Shown here: positions 45,254-54,668 of the stretch, piece after piece
Numbering within the stretch: position 1 is the first letter of the stretch
Layout: each line of letters starts with the position of its first letter
Origin: Thermovibrio guaymasensis
GTDB lineage: Bacteria; Aquificota; Aquificia; Desulfurobacteriales; Desulfurobacteriaceae
Assembly: GCF_003633715.1 (NCBI RefSeq)
Contig: NZ_RBIE01000001.1
Location: 791,331 to 855,330 of the forward strand
DNA: 64,000 nucleotides
Direction of reading: 5' to 3'
Position numbers and translations under genes: made by a program
Notes under the pieces: model-generated
What the model saw: the letters and a program-made list of their open reading frames with translations, nothing else
What the model was told of the DNA's origin: nothing
The model's database searches: none

Positions 45254-46433
45254 AGGAAAGAAAATAGTCCTTGGAATAACCGGAAGTATAGCCGCCTACA
45301 AGGGAATTGAAGTGGTGAGGGAGCTCCAGAAAAGGGGAGCTACCGTTAAGGCTGCCATTACCGAGGCGGGAAAGAGCTTCATCGGAAAGTTAACACTTGA
45401 AGCCCTAACAGGTTATCCGGTTTACGATAAAGTGATTCCTAAAAGTGGAACCGAAATAAGACACACTTCACTTGCCCAGTGGGGTGAACTCCTAGTCATA
45501 GCTCCTGCAACCGCAAATACTTTAGCAAAGATAGCCTACGGAATAGCAGATACATCCGTTACAGAGCTTGCCCTTTGTTTTGGAAGAGGCATAGTCGCCC
45601 CGGCAATGAACGTTAGGATGTACGAAAATCCAGTCACTCAAGAAAACATGAAGAAATTAAGGGATTTAGGTTGGGAAATAGTTGAACCCAAAAGCGGATA
45701 CCTTGCTTGTGGAGAGACTGGTAGAGGAAGGCTTGCAGAAGTTAGGGAGATAGTTGAGGCCGTAGAGTACTGGTTCTACCCAAAAATTCTAAGTGGGAAA
45801 AAAGTAGTAGTAACTGCAGGGCCAACTAGGGAGTATATAGACCCTGTAAGGTTCATCTCTAACCCTTCAAGTGGAAAGATGGGCTACGCCATTGCAAAAG
45901 TTGCTGCAGCAATGGGTGCAGAGGTTACTCTGATAAGCGGGAAAACATGCCTTGACGTTCCCTACAGGGTAAAGAGAATTACCGTTGAAACAGTTGAGCA
46001 GATGAAAGAAGCTGCCCTTAAGGAGTTTGAGAAGGCCGACGTTTACATATCGGCAGCTGCAGTTGGAGACTACACCCCCGTTAAAAGGAGTAATGAGAAG
46101 ATAAAGAAAGGAGAAGGGGAGCTAGTTCTAAGGCTGAAGAGGACCACCGATATACTAAAACTGATTGGTCAGAGGAAAAGAGAAGATCAGGTTGTAGTAG
46201 GATTTGCTGCTGAAACGGGGAACCTAGTTAAGAACGCAAAGGAGAAGTTAAGGAAAAAGAACCTTGATCTAATAGTTGCAAATGACGTAAGGAAAGGAGT
46301 GTTCGGGAGCTCTGAAACGGAAGTTTTTGTTCTTAACAGTAAAGGTAATTTCACAGAGATAAGGGGAAGTAAGGAAGGAGTAGCTGAGGGAATTTTGAAA
46401 CTGGTAGCTGAAATTATGAAAAGGAGGGGCTAA
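45243..46433 (+). CDS. coaBC: Bifunctional phosphopantothenoylcysteine decarboxylase / phosphopantothenate-cysteine ligase
   Basis: A 396-residue fused enzyme for two steps of coenzyme A synthesis. The N-terminal CoaC domain binds FMN (ITGSIAAYK), carries the catalytic His in IRHTSLAQWGE, PAMNVRMYENP (PxMNxxM motif), and the active-site Cys in LACGETGRGRL. The CoaB domain from ~185 has VTAGPTREYIDPVRFISN and KIKKGEGEL. The start is GTG 45243, inside the ClC gene's last codons. It ends facing metG with a shared hairpin. Confidence 0.95.
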   Translation: MKVKGKKIVLGITGSIAAYKGIEVVRELQKRGATVKAAITEAGKSFIGKLTLEALTGYPVYDKVIPKSGTEIRHTSLAQWGELLVIAPATANTLAKIAYGIADTSVTELALCFGRGIVAPAMNVRMYENPVTQENMKKLRDLGWEIVEPKSGYLACGETGRGRLAEVREIVEAVEYWFYPKILSGKKVVVTAGPTREYIDPVRFISNPSSGKMGYAIAKVAAAMGAEVTLISGKTCLDVPYRVKRITVETVEQMKEAALKEFEKADVYISAAAVGDYTPVKRSNEKIKKGEGELVLRLKRTTDILKLIGQRKREDQVVVGFAAETGNLVKNAKEKLRKKNLDLIVANDVRKGVFGSSETEVFVLNSKGNFTEIRGSKEGVAEGILKLVAEIMKRRG

Positions 46434-46441
46434 AGCCCCTC
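46424..46441. terminator. Shared hairpin between convergent coaBC and metG
   Basis: GAGGGGC-TAAA-GCCCCTC spans the coaBC stop. On the minus strand it is followed by CTTTTC, so it may terminate metG; on the plus strand the tail is poor. Confidence 0.5.
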
Positions 46442-46444
46442 AAG

Positions 46445-48022
46445 TTAACCCTTCTTCGTCTTTGCAATGCGAACTTCACCGGTATCCTTGTCGTACTCAA
46501 TCCTTGGGAAGAGAATGCCGCCCTTTTCTACCTCCTTTCCAGGCTCCATTCCACCCCACTCTTCAAACTCTGAAACCCTCAGATCTTCAACCTTCCTATC
46601 AAGCCTTAGAAGGTCGGCCATCCTCTGGGCGGAAGAGGGCATGTATGGATAGAGGAAGACAGTTATAAATCTTAAGGATTCAACCATGTTGTAAAGAACC
46701 GTATCAAGCTCCTGGTCCTTTCCCTCCTTATTGAGGGTCCACGGAGCTCTCCTATCTATGTAGTAGTTAACAAATCCAACAAACTGCCATATCTCATCTA
46801 AAGCCTTTGAAAGTTCAGCCTTCGGTATCATCTGAGCAACTGCCTTTAAAGTAGCAGAGGCCTTATTTTTAATCTTAACGTCAAGGTCATCAAAATCTCC
46901 CTTCGGCTCAGGAATAACGCTCTTCCTGTACTTCTTGAGCATTGAAAGGGTTCTGTTAAACAGGTTTCCAAGGTCGTTGGCAAGCTCTCCGTTAATCCTG
47001 GCAACGAGCTTTTCATAGGAGAAATCCCCATCAAGACCAAAAGAGACTTCCCTAAATAGGAAGAAACGAACTTGGTCAACTCCAAACTTCTCAATTATAT
47101 CAAAGGGATCTACAACGTTCCCCTTTGACTTACTCATCTTCTCACCTTCAACAGTCCACCAGCCGTGGGCAAAAACCCTCTTAGGAAGCGGAAGGCCTGC
47201 CGACATCAAGAATGCCGGCCAATATACGGCATGGAAGCGCAGGATATCCTTACCTACAAGGTGAAGGTCTGCCGGCCAGTAACGGTTAAACCTTTCGGTA
47301 TCGTCTGGATAGCCAACAGCCGTTAAGTAGTTCGTTAGAGCGTCAAACCAAACGTAAATTACGTGTTTAGGGTTAACTGGAACCGGAATTCCCCAGGTAA
47401 AGCTCGTCCTTGATATTGAAAGGTCCTTCAAACCCTGCTTTACAAAGTTAACTACCTCATTCCTCCTAAACTCAGGAGCAATAAAGTCTGGGTTCTCTTC
47501 GTAGAACTCTAAGAGCCTATCCTGATACTTACTTAACCTAAAGAAGTAGCTCTCCTCCTTGACCCTAACAACTTCCCTCTTACACATAGGGCATAGACGC
47601 CCATCTATCAAGTCCTTTTCAGTGTAGTAGGTCTCACAGGGAATACAGTACCAACCTTCGTACTCTCCAAGGTAGATATCCCCGTTCTCGTAGCACTTCA
47701 TGAATATGTGCTGAACGGCTTTAACGTGTTCAGGATCGGTAGTTCTGATAAAGTGGTCATAAGAGATGTTTAATTTCTTCCAGAGCTCCTTAAAAACAGG
47801 GACGAGGAAGTCAACAAACTCTTTTGGGATCATCCCCCTCTTCTCTGCCGCCTGCTGAATCTTCTGGCCGTGTTCGTCGGTTCCAGTTAAGAAAAAGACG
47901 TCCCTACCTAGAAATCTGTTAAAGCGGGCTACAACGTCTGCAGCAGTAGTTGTATAGGCGTGTCCAAGGTGCGGTTTATCGTTAACGTAGTAAATTGGAG
48001 TTGTTACGTAGAACTTCTCCAC
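46445..48022 (-). CDS. metG: Methionyl-tRNA synthetase
   Basis: A 525-residue class I synthetase. HLGHAYTTTAADV is the HIGH motif, CIPCETYYTEKDL with CPMC the zinc knuckle of the connective peptide, and EKMSKSKGNVVDP the KMSKS motif. The C-terminal EMAP/Trbp111-type tRNA-binding domain found in longer MetRS forms is absent; in Aquifex this part is a separate polypeptide. The start is GTG 48022 after AAGGAGGAG. It is the last gene of a leftward run. Confidence 0.95.
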   Translation of the reverse strand: MEKFYVTTPIYYVNDKPHLGHAYTTTAADVVARFNRFLGRDVFFLTGTDEHGQKIQQAAEKRGMIPKEFVDFLVPVFKELWKKLNISYDHFIRTTDPEHVKAVQHIFMKCYENGDIYLGEYEGWYCIPCETYYTEKDLIDGRLCPMCKREVVRVKEESYFFRLSKYQDRLLEFYEENPDFIAPEFRRNEVVNFVKQGLKDLSISRTSFTWGIPVPVNPKHVIYVWFDALTNYLTAVGYPDDTERFNRYWPADLHLVGKDILRFHAVYWPAFLMSAGLPLPKRVFAHGWWTVEGEKMSKSKGNVVDPFDIIEKFGVDQVRFFLFREVSFGLDGDFSYEKLVARINGELANDLGNLFNRTLSMLKKYRKSVIPEPKGDFDDLDVKIKNKASATLKAVAQMIPKAELSKALDEIWQFVGFVNYYIDRRAPWTLNKEGKDQELDTVLYNMVESLRFITVFLYPYMPSSAQRMADLLRLDRKVEDLRVSEFEEWGGMEPGKEVEKGGILFPRIEYDKDTGEVRIAKTKKG

Positions 48023-48032
48023 AGTCTCCTCC

Positions 48033-48854
48033 TTAAACAGGAACGTTAAACTCCCTCAAGACCTCATTCAGTGAAGTCTTCTTATCCGTTGACTCTTTAC
48101 GCTTTCCAATAATAAGAGCACATGGGATTTGATACTCTCCTGCAGGGAACTTCTTAACCCTAGTTCCGGGAATTACAACGCTCCTTGCAGGGACCCTTCC
48201 ATTATACTCAACCGGTTCATCTCCCGTAACGTCTATTATCTTTGTTGAAGCTGTTATAACAACTCCTGCCCCTAAAACTGCCTCCTCTTCAATTACAGCA
48301 CCTTCAACAATTATGCACCTTGAACCTATGAAACAGTTATCCTCAATAATTACAGGCCTTGCATTTGGAGGTTCAAGGACACCGCCAATTCCAACTCCTC
48401 CGGAAAGGTGAACGTTCTTCCCTATCTGAGCACATGAGCCAACCGTGGCCCAGGTATCAACCATAGTTCCAGAACCAACGTACGCACCGATGTTAACGTA
48501 GGAAGGCATTAAAATCGCTCCAGGTTCAATGTAAGAGCCGTACCTAGCTGTCGCAGGAGGAACTACTCTAACTCCCAACTTTTCCCATTCCTTCTTCAGT
48601 GGAATCTTATCGTAGTACTCAAAGGGACCAACTTCCATTACTTTCATATCGCTTATTGGGAAAAAGAGGAGAATGGCCTTCTTAACCCAGTCGTTAACTT
48701 TCCAGTTTCCAACACTAATCCTCTCAGCTACTCTAACCTTTCCTTTGTCTAAAAGATCAACTACTTCTCTAACAGCTTCTTTATACTTCTCATCCTTTAA
48801 GAGCTCCCTGTTTTCCCAGGCCTCCTCAATCATCCTCTTTAGCTCTTCCATCAT
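48033..48854 (-). CDS. dapD: Tetrahydrodipicolinate N-succinyltransferase
   Basis: A 273-residue acyltransferase with a left-handed beta-helix. Hexapeptide repeats are seen in GAILMPSYVNIGAYVGSG and VIIEDNCFIGSRCIIVEGA. GTMVDTWATVGSCAQIG is the signature of DapD. It makes N-succinyl-2-amino-6-ketopimelate in the succinylase route to diaminopimelate and lysine. The first of two ATGs (48854) overlaps the xthA stop as ATGA. Confidence 0.93.
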   Translation of the reverse strand: MMEELKRMIEEAWENRELLKDEKYKEAVREVVDLLDKGKVRVAERISVGNWKVNDWVKKAILLFFPISDMKVMEVGPFEYYDKIPLKKEWEKLGVRVVPPATARYGSYIEPGAILMPSYVNIGAYVGSGTMVDTWATVGSCAQIGKNVHLSGGVGIGGVLEPPNARPVIIEDNCFIGSRCIIVEGAVIEEEAVLGAGVVITASTKIIDVTGDEPVEYNGRVPARSVVIPGTRVKKFPAGEYQIPCALIIGKRKESTDKKTSLNEVLREFNVPV

Positions 48855-49642
48855 CTACCTCCCTTTAAATCAAATGTAGCATAAACTGGAGCGTGGTCTG
48901 AGGGTAGGATTTTACCCTTTCTCTTCCTTGGTTCAACATCAATGTCACACTCAACTGCCCTTTCAAGGAGAGGCTTTGTCACGAAAATATAGTCAATTCT
49001 TAAGCCCTGATTCCTGCTAAAAGTCCCAGTCTCTATGTCCCACCAGGTATACTTTTTCTCGTCAGGATGGAAATTCCTAAATAGGTTGTAGAGCCCGAAA
49101 GATAGGAGCTCCTTTAAGGCTTCTCTCTCATCTTCCATAAAACCTACTCTTCCTCTCCAGATTTCCGGGTCGTAAACGTCAATTTCAGTCAAAGCTACGT
49201 TAAAGTCCCCTAAAACTATCAGTAAATCCTCCGGAGAGAAGTTCTCTTCCAGGAAGAGCTTTAACTTCGTAAGGAAGTAGATCTTGTAAGCGTGCCTCTC
49301 AGTTCCCTTAACTCCACCCCTTGGAACGTAAACGTTAACCAGGGAGAAGTTTGGAAACTTAACGGTTATTATCCTCTTCTCATCCTCTTCTCCATCCGGC
49401 CAGCCCTTTATAACCTCTTTAGGTTCAATATCTGTACAGACTGCAACTCCGTTGTAAGCCTTTTGAGAGTGGACGTAACAGCCGTAACCTACCTTTTTGA
49501 AGGAACGGAAAGGGTAAAGTGAAGGCTCTACTTTTACTTCCTGAAACCCTGCACAGTTTATTCCCTTAGACTTAATCCAGTTGATTACCAGATCTCGCCT
49601 AACCCTGATTGAATTTACGTTCCAAGTGGCAACTCTCAGCAT
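48851..49642 (-). CDS. xthA: Exodeoxyribonuclease III / AP endonuclease
   Basis: A 263-residue exonuclease-endonuclease-phosphatase family protein. RVATWNVNSIRVR (metal-binding Asn), GFQEVK with the catalytic Glu, GDFNVALTEIDVYDP, RIDYIFVT and the terminal SDHAPVYA with the catalytic Asp-His are all present. It cuts DNA at abasic sites and removes 3' blocks. It overlaps dapD by four bases and starts three bases after the ExbB-type gene ends. Confidence 0.94.
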   Translation of the reverse strand: MLRVATWNVNSIRVRRDLVINWIKSKGINCAGFQEVKVEPSLYPFRSFKKVGYGCYVHSQKAYNGVAVCTDIEPKEVIKGWPDGEEDEKRIITVKFPNFSLVNVYVPRGGVKGTERHAYKIYFLTKLKLFLEENFSPEDLLIVLGDFNVALTEIDVYDPEIWRGRVGFMEDEREALKELLSFGLYNLFRNFHPDEKKYTWWDIETGTFSRNQGLRIDYIFVTKPLLERAVECDIDVEPRKRKGKILPSDHAPVYATFDLKGGR

Positions 49643-49645
49643 TAC

Positions 49646-50269
49646 TTATTTCTTCAAACCTTTAAAGTTATTGGCAATTAAGATCCCTGCACTCTCAAGC
49701 TCGGTGGCAATCTTATCAAGTTTCCTCTGAAAGATGTTGTACATAACTATTGCAGGAATTGCAACAACGAGGCCAAAAATCGTTGTTAAGAGGGCCTGAG
49801 CAACGCCGGCGGAGAGCTCTTGAGGGTTACCTATTGCTCCTCCTCCAGCGTTCAGAACTCCAAAGATCTTTACCATCCCTATAACAGTTCCTAGAAGTCC
49901 AAGGAGTGGAGAAACGGCAGCAATCGTTGCAAGGAGAGTTAACCCCCTTTCAAGCTCACTTAACTTCCTCTTTGCGCTTACCTCAAAGGAACTTAAGAAG
50001 TTTTCCCTAGTAGGAATCCCCATATTCTTAATTGCTTCATAGATAACCTCTGTTAAAAAGCTCCTCCTCTTCTTACAGAGCTCAACGGCATCTGGAATGT
50101 TCCCCTGACTCAGGAACTCAACGATAAGCCTTAAGTCCTCTTTAGGAAGGAGCTTACTTAACCTTAGAACCAGAAACTTTTCAATTATTATTGCCACTGA
50201 AATAACGGAAAGGAATAAAATTACGTACCCAACAACTCCTGCTTTCTGAAGGATCTCCACTCCTACCAC
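49646..50269 (-). CDS. ExbB/TolQ/MotA-type proton channel protein
   Basis: A 207-residue membrane protein with three helices (~13-32, ~108-135, ~155-178). SPLLGLLGTVIGMVKIF is the conserved ExbB/TolQ helix, and the next helix contains AQALLTTIFGLVVAIPAI. With an ExbD/TolR partner it would couple the proton gradient to outer-membrane work. The usual ExbD gene does not follow; xthA does. It starts with GTG (50269 or 50260), overlapping the trmI stop. Confidence 0.85.
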   Translation of the reverse strand: MVGVEILQKAGVVGYVILFLSVISVAIIIEKFLVLRLSKLLPKEDLRLIVEFLSQGNIPDAVELCKKRRSFLTEVIYEAIKNMGIPTRENFLSSFEVSAKRKLSELERGLTLLATIAAVSPLLGLLGTVIGMVKIFGVLNAGGGAIGNPQELSAGVAQALLTTIFGLVVAIPAIVMYNIFQRKLDKIATELESAGILIANNFKGLKK

Positions 50270-51060
50270 TCTACCTTTACCCCCTCAGGAAGTTTCCTTG
50301 CAAAGATCAAGTAGGCTGTATGGGCAGGCATTCTATCTTCAGGTCTAAAACGTTCAGGAACAGTCTTATACTTCCTGAGAAGGATCTCGCAAACCTCAAC
50401 GTCCATAAAAGGTAGTTCCTTCAGTTTTTTAAGAGTTTCAATAACCTGATTGGCAGTTGGAACTAAAATTCCTAAAAACCTTCCAGTCTTTAAAGCTTGA
50501 TAAGCCTTATCAATGTAAAGCCAGGGTTCCCTTAGGTCAAGGAAGACTGCATCTGCGTCCTTTTCGTCAAACCCCTCTCCAGCATCCCTGTGCTTAACTT
50601 CAACTCTCCCATCTAGGCCCAACTTCCTCAGGTTTGAAAGGGCATTCTTTATGAACTCCTCCCTCTTTTCGTAACTTACAACTTTACCGTTTGGTCCAAC
50701 CGCCTGGGCAAATACTGCTGTTAGAGCTCCACTTCCAATTCCGCTCTCAACAACCAGGTCTCCAGGCTTTACATCAAGCCTTAGGAGAATGAAAGCTGCG
50801 TCCTTTGGGTAAACTATCTGGGTCAAACGGTTAAGTTTATACATAATAAACTCGTAGAGGGAACAGGGAAGGAGTACATACTCAAACCCTTTATGTGTCT
50901 TAACGGTTGAGCCGTAAGGAAGGCCTACAAGAGTTGAGAGTTCTAATTTTCCCTTTTCAGTATTAAACTCTCCCTTAGTAAGGGAAAGGTTAAGGAAGTA
51001 CTTCTTTCCCTTTTCCGGATCAAAAAGGATTACCGTATCGCTCTCTTTCACCCTATCCAT
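50263..51060 (-). CDS. trmI: tRNA (adenine-58-N1)-methyltransferase TrmI
   Basis: A 265-residue SAM-dependent methyltransferase. The N-terminal small beta domain is followed by the SAM motif VVESGIGSGALTAVFAQ, the acidic end VSYEKREE, DADAVFLDLREPW (catalytic Asp region) and MPAHTAYLIFARK. Family members make m1A58 (and m1A57 in archaea) in the T-loop, important for tRNA stability in thermophiles. ATG 51060 overlaps the preceding stop by eight bases. Confidence 0.9.
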   Translation of the reverse strand: MDRVKESDTVILFDPEKGKKYFLNLSLTKGEFNTEKGKLELSTLVGLPYGSTVKTHKGFEYVLLPCSLYEFIMYKLNRLTQIVYPKDAAFILLRLDVKPGDLVVESGIGSGALTAVFAQAVGPNGKVVSYEKREEFIKNALSNLRKLGLDGRVEVKHRDAGEGFDEKDADAVFLDLREPWLYIDKAYQALKTGRFLGILVPTANQVIETLKKLKELPFMDVEVCEILLRKYKTVPERFRPEDRMPAHTAYLIFARKLPEGVKVEW

Positions 51061-52108
51061 TACTGTTTATCTCTCCCTTTTCCGCCTTAACTATTATTAT
51101 TGCCTCTCCTCTATAAACCACGTTACGCCTAAGTCCGTTCAGTTTCCTTATTAATGAAGGGGAAACTCCAAAGGTCCTTGCAATCTTAGTAATCCTTTCA
51201 GATCTTCTAGGTGAATAGAGGAAAATTTTCTTATCTTTATAGTACTTTAAAACTGCAAAATTACCAACTTTCCTCTCAGGAACATAGACGTAGTAACCTG
51301 AAGGTACAACTTTTCTCTTAAACTGTCTGTTAAACCTGTAGAGTTCTCTAAAGGGAACTCCGAGCTTACGTGAAATCCTGTATAAACTCGTCCTTGAAGC
51401 AACTTTTATTTTTATCAACCTTTCCTTAGTAGGCCTATTTAAAAAGCCTTTCTCGTGGATCAAAGAGAGAACTGCATAAAACTTTGGAACGTAGTTTAAA
51501 GTCTCATCCGGAAGTTTTGTTAAATCCCAAAACTCATCTGCTCCTAGTTTCTTTAACCTCTCCTTTATCCTCCCAGGACCTGCATTATAGGCAGCAATGG
51601 CAAGGTCCCATCTGCCAAACTCTTCGTAGAGTTCCTTCAAGTACTTTGCAGCAGCCCTTGTTGACTTCTCAACGTCAAACCTTTCATCAATGAACCAGCT
51701 AACTTTAAGGCCAAGCCTCCTTGCAGTTCCAGGCATGAGCTGCCACAAACCGGCAGCTCCAGCCTTTGAAACTGCCCAAGGTTTTCCATTGCTCTCTATA
51801 ACTGCTAATAGGGCAAGGTCTTCGGGCAATCCCTCTTCTCTTAGTATCCTCTTAACAATTGGATAGTAAACCTTAAAATTATCAACCTGGGAAAAGAGCT
51901 TTAACCTGTTCCACTTATTTTCGTAGTACGACCTCCAAAACTGAAAGTAGGGCTCATCCCATGGAATATTGAGGAGGGAAGAGCACTCCCTCTTCCCCGA
52001 AAAGCACATTAAAAGCTCAGTTGACTCCGATAAAACAAAGCCTTTTAAGTCCTCCCCGTAAGACGAAGAAAACGTAAAGAGAAGGAGAAGGGGGAGGAGT
52101 TTACGCAT
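51053..52108 (-). CDS. MltD-like lytic transglycosylase with two LysM domains
   Basis: A 351-residue exported murein hydrolase. There is an N-terminal signal (basic, then [13 protein letters not shown]). The SLT domain at ~80-200 has [13 protein letters not shown] with the catalytic Glu and [17 protein letters not shown]. Two LysM-like repeats follow ([16 protein letters not shown] and [16 protein letters not shown]) that bind peptidoglycan. It cleaves glycan strands with 1,6-anhydro ends. It overlaps both neighbours by eight bases. Confidence 0.88.
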   Translation of the reverse strand: MRKLLPLLLLFTFSSSYGEDLKGFVLSESTELLMCFSGKRECSSLLNIPWDEPYFQFWRSYYENKWNRLKLFSQVDNFKVYYPIVKRILREEGLPEDLALLAVIESNGKPWAVSKAGAAGLWQLMPGTARRLGLKVSWFIDERFDVEKSTRAAAKYLKELYEEFGRWDLAIAAYNAGPGRIKERLKKLGADEFWDLTKLPDETLNYVPKFYAVLSLIHEKGFLNRPTKERLIKIKVASRTSLYRISRKLGVPFRELYRFNRQFKRKVVPSGYYVYVPERKVGNFAVLKYYKDKKIFLYSPRRSERITKIARTFGVSPSLIRKLNGLRRNVVYRGEAIIIVKAEKGEINSNG

Positions 52109-52844
52109 TATTCATAACCTCTTCAGGCATATCAAAGTTTGAATAGACCTCTTGAACGTCATCAAGCTCTTCAAGGGCCATGAGGAGTTTAAGTACCTTT
52201 TGGGCGTTTTCCCCTTCAACCCTCGTCGTTGTCGTAGGAATCAAGTCAAGTTTAGCCTCTTCAATCTCTATCCCAGCATCAATTAGTCCCTTCCTTACAG
52301 CTTCAAGGTCACTAGGATCTGTGTAGATTACAAAACGTCCATCTTCGTTAACTACATCTTCAGCTCCAGCATCAATGGCAGCCATCATAACAGTCTCTTC
52401 GTCAAACTTCTCTGCCGAAACAGTAATTACTCCTTTCCTTTCAAAAAGGTAAGAAACGCAACCGGAAGTTCCTAAGTTTCCACCATGTTTTGAAAAGACG
52501 TGCCTTACCTCTGAAGCGGTCCTGTTCCTGTTGTCGGTAAGACACTTAACAATTATCGCAACTCCACCTGGACCGTATCCTTCGTAAGTAACCTCCTCGT
52601 AAGTCTCTCCCTTAAGCTCTCCAGTTCCTCTCTTTATAGCCCTTTCAATATTCTCCTTTGGCATATTGAACTTACGGGCTTTCTCTATTGCTGCCCTTAA
52701 ACGGGGGTTTTTCTCAGGATCTCCTCCCCCTTCTCTGGCAGCGACAGTAATCTCACGGGCAAGCTTTGTGTATATCTTTCCCCTCTTGGCATCCTGAGCG
52801 GCCTTTCTATGACGAATGTTCGCCCACTTGGAGTGTCCAGCCAT
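52101..52844 (-). CDS. yebC: YebC/TACO1 family protein
   Basis: A 247-residue protein beginning [20 protein letters not shown], the invariant YebC start, with [17 protein letters not shown] in the middle. It was long treated as a transcription regulator. Recent work on the family points to ribosome-associated relief of stalling, for example at proline stretches. It starts at ATG 52844, 34 bases after the nikR stop, and overlaps the lytic transglycosylase gene. Confidence 0.94.
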   Translation of the reverse strand: MAGHSKWANIRHRKAAQDAKRGKIYTKLAREITVAAREGGGDPEKNPRLRAAIEKARKFNMPKENIERAIKRGTGELKGETYEEVTYEGYGPGGVAIIVKCLTDNRNRTASEVRHVFSKHGGNLGTSGCVSYLFERKGVITVSAEKFDEETVMMAAIDAGAEDVVNEDGRFVIYTDPSDLEAVRKGLIDAGIEIEEAKLDLIPTTTTRVEGENAQKVLKLLMALEELDDVQEVYSNFDMPEEVMNNA

Positions 52845-52878
52845 CCTCTAACCTCCTATATCTGTTTGGCCAGAAAAT

Positions 52879-53286
52879 TTAGGGCTCAATACCGGTAAAT
52901 ACCAACTTCCCGTGCTTTACTCCTTTAAGAGTCAAAAGCCTATCAGAAAGTTCCTTTAACTCACCAACTTTCCCCTTTACAGCTATTACCTCAAGACAGT
53001 GGTGGTGGTCTATGTGGATGTGCATCGTTGAAATTATGTTATTCAAGTAACTGTGCTCAATATCTGTAATCCTTTCGGTAAGCTCCTTTTGATGATGGTC
53101 GTAAACTAAAGTAATTGTTCCGAAGGCAAATTTATCCTCCTTCAAGTCCTCCTCTATGAGAGCTGCTCTTATTAAGTCCCTAACAGCTTCAGAACGGCTA
53201 ACGTAACCTCTCTTCTCTATAAGTTCTTCAAACTTAGTAAATAGCTTCTCATCAATAGAGACTGCAAACCTTACTAACTTTGCCAA
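52879..53286 (-). CDS. nikR: Nickel-responsive regulator NikR
   Basis: A 135-residue regulator. The N-terminal ribbon-helix-helix DNA-binding domain (LVRFAVSIDEKLF to RDLIRAALIEE) is followed by an ACT-like domain. H78, H89, H91 and C97 align, with a two-residue offset, to the four E. coli NikR nickel ligands (H76, H87, H89, C95), so nickel binding is expected. It fits an organism with several [NiFe]-hydrogenases. The start is TTG 53286 (LVRFAVS follows as in homologues), overlapping the upstream TatD gene. No nickel transporter is nearby; I could not find its operator. Confidence 0.92.
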   Translation of the reverse strand: MAKLVRFAVSIDEKLFTKFEELIEKRGYVSRSEAVRDLIRAALIEEDLKEDKFAFGTITLVYDHHQKELTERITDIEHSYLNNIISTMHIHIDHHHCLEVIAVKGKVGELKELSDRLLTLKGVKHGKLVFTGIEP

Positions 53287-54668
53287 TTCCTAAACCTCTT
53301 ATATGGTCTTATTCTATAGGGAACTCCCAGAGTCTCTGCCAATTTCTCAAAGTCGTCTTTATTAAAACCGGGATAATCAACAGCCGTAATTGTAACTTTA
53401 AAACCTTTACTGACCGCATCTTTAATAAACTTCAGTAGACTCTCCCAACTTCCTTTTCCAAAGGATGGCCTTACTACTTTATAGTACTCTTCAGGACTTG
53501 AAGCGTTAACGCTAACGCTAAAAGAATCCACAAGGCCTTTTAGGTGATCTAGTAAATCCTCCCTACCAGTTATGAGGTAACCAAGACCGCAGGTATCAAC
53601 CCTTATGGGAGTATCCTTTGAGAACTTTTTAATCCACTTTGCTATTTTCGTTAAGTCATCAAACCTTTCAAAGGGTTCACCGTAACCGCAAAAGACTATC
53701 TCATCGTAAACTTTTGGATTCTTAATCCTGTACATGTACTCTTCAGCTATGGGCTCCCTTTTGAGGTTTAAGTTATAGCCAAGTATGTAATCCTCAACTC
53801 CCCTAAAACAGAACTTACACGAACAAGGACATCTTGTACTAAGGTTTATATAGAGCCGATTACCTACCTTATATACAAGCCTCTCCCTCTTCTCCTCATC
53901 AGTTAAAGGGATACCAAACAGCCTCTTAGCATTAACGGTAGTTATCCTGTCGATATCGCTGAAAGAGAGGTTCAAATATTCAGAAATGACCTTTGCTGTA
54001 TAAGCAACGTAGGTTGGTTTATTTCTCCTGCCCCTTACCGGCTGAGGTGCAAGGTAAGGTGAATCGGTTTCAACTAAAAGTCTTGAAGAGGGAACGTACC
54101 TCAAAGTTTCCCTCAACTCTTCGTTCCTAGGATAGGTAACGGGACCGGCGTAGGAGATGTAGAGTCCCTCATCAAGAGCTGCTTCAAGGAGAACTTTTTC
54201 ACCGCTAAAGCAGTGAATAACTCCTTTTAATTCCCCTTTGAATTCCTTTTTAATAAATTCGGCCATCTCCTTAGCAGCATTTCTGGTGTGGATTATAACG
54301 GGCAAGTCTAGCTCCCTAGCTGCCTCAACCTGCATCTTAAAGATTTCGTACTGCTTCTCCTTGGGAGAGATGTTTCTATAGAAGTCAAGTCCCATCTCAC
54401 CGAGGGCAACTACCTTAGAAGAGCTCCTTACAATCTCAACCAACCTTTCATAGTCTTTCTCTGAGTAGTTCTTTGCCTCGTGAGGATGAATACCTACAGA
54501 GGCATAAATATTCCTCCCTTGACCGGCAACCTCTATGGCCTTTTTGCTATCCTCAAGGTCGCATCCAACCGTTATAACAGCATCAAGCTTTTCTTCACAC
54601 TCCTTAATTACCTCTTCCCTGTCCTCATCAAACTGAGGAAAGTGTATGTGTGCGTGGGTGTCTATCAA
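53274..54668 (-). CDS. TatD nuclease fused to a radical SAM domain
   Basis: A two-domain protein of about 464 residues. The first ~255 residues are a TatD metal-dependent hydrolase: DTHAHIHFPQFD with the HxH metal pair, SVGIHPHEAKNY, GEMGLDFYR, VIIHTRNA, VIHCFSG and VETDSPYLAP. From ~265 it is a radical SAM domain: the CxxxCxxC motif sits in RCPCSCKFCFRG (C284, C288, C291 counted from the GTG at 54680), then FCGYGEPFERFDD. TatD proteins are 3'-5' nucleases; the radical SAM substrate is unknown. I prefer the TTG at 54668 because GGAGG precedes it; the GTG at 54680 is the alternative. Confidence 0.88.
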   Translation of the reverse strand: MIDTHAHIHFPQFDEDREEVIKECEEKLDAVITVGCDLEDSKKAIEVAGQGRNIYASVGIHPHEAKNYSEKDYERLVEIVRSSSKVVALGEMGLDFYRNISPKEKQYEIFKMQVEAARELDLPVIIHTRNAAKEMAEFIKKEFKGELKGVIHCFSGEKVLLEAALDEGLYISYAGPVTYPRNEELRETLRYVPSSRLLVETDSPYLAPQPVRGRRNKPTYVAYTAKVISEYLNLSFSDIDRITTVNAKRLFGIPLTDEEKRERLVYKVGNRLYINLSTRCPCSCKFCFRGVEDYILGYNLNLKREPIAEEYMYRIKNPKVYDEIVFCGYGEPFERFDDLTKIAKWIKKFSKDTPIRVDTCGLGYLITGREDLLDHLKGLVDSFSVSVNASSPEEYYKVVRPSFGKGSWESLLKFIKDAVSKGFKVTITAVDYPGFNKDDFEKLAETLGVPYRIRPYKRFRNWQS

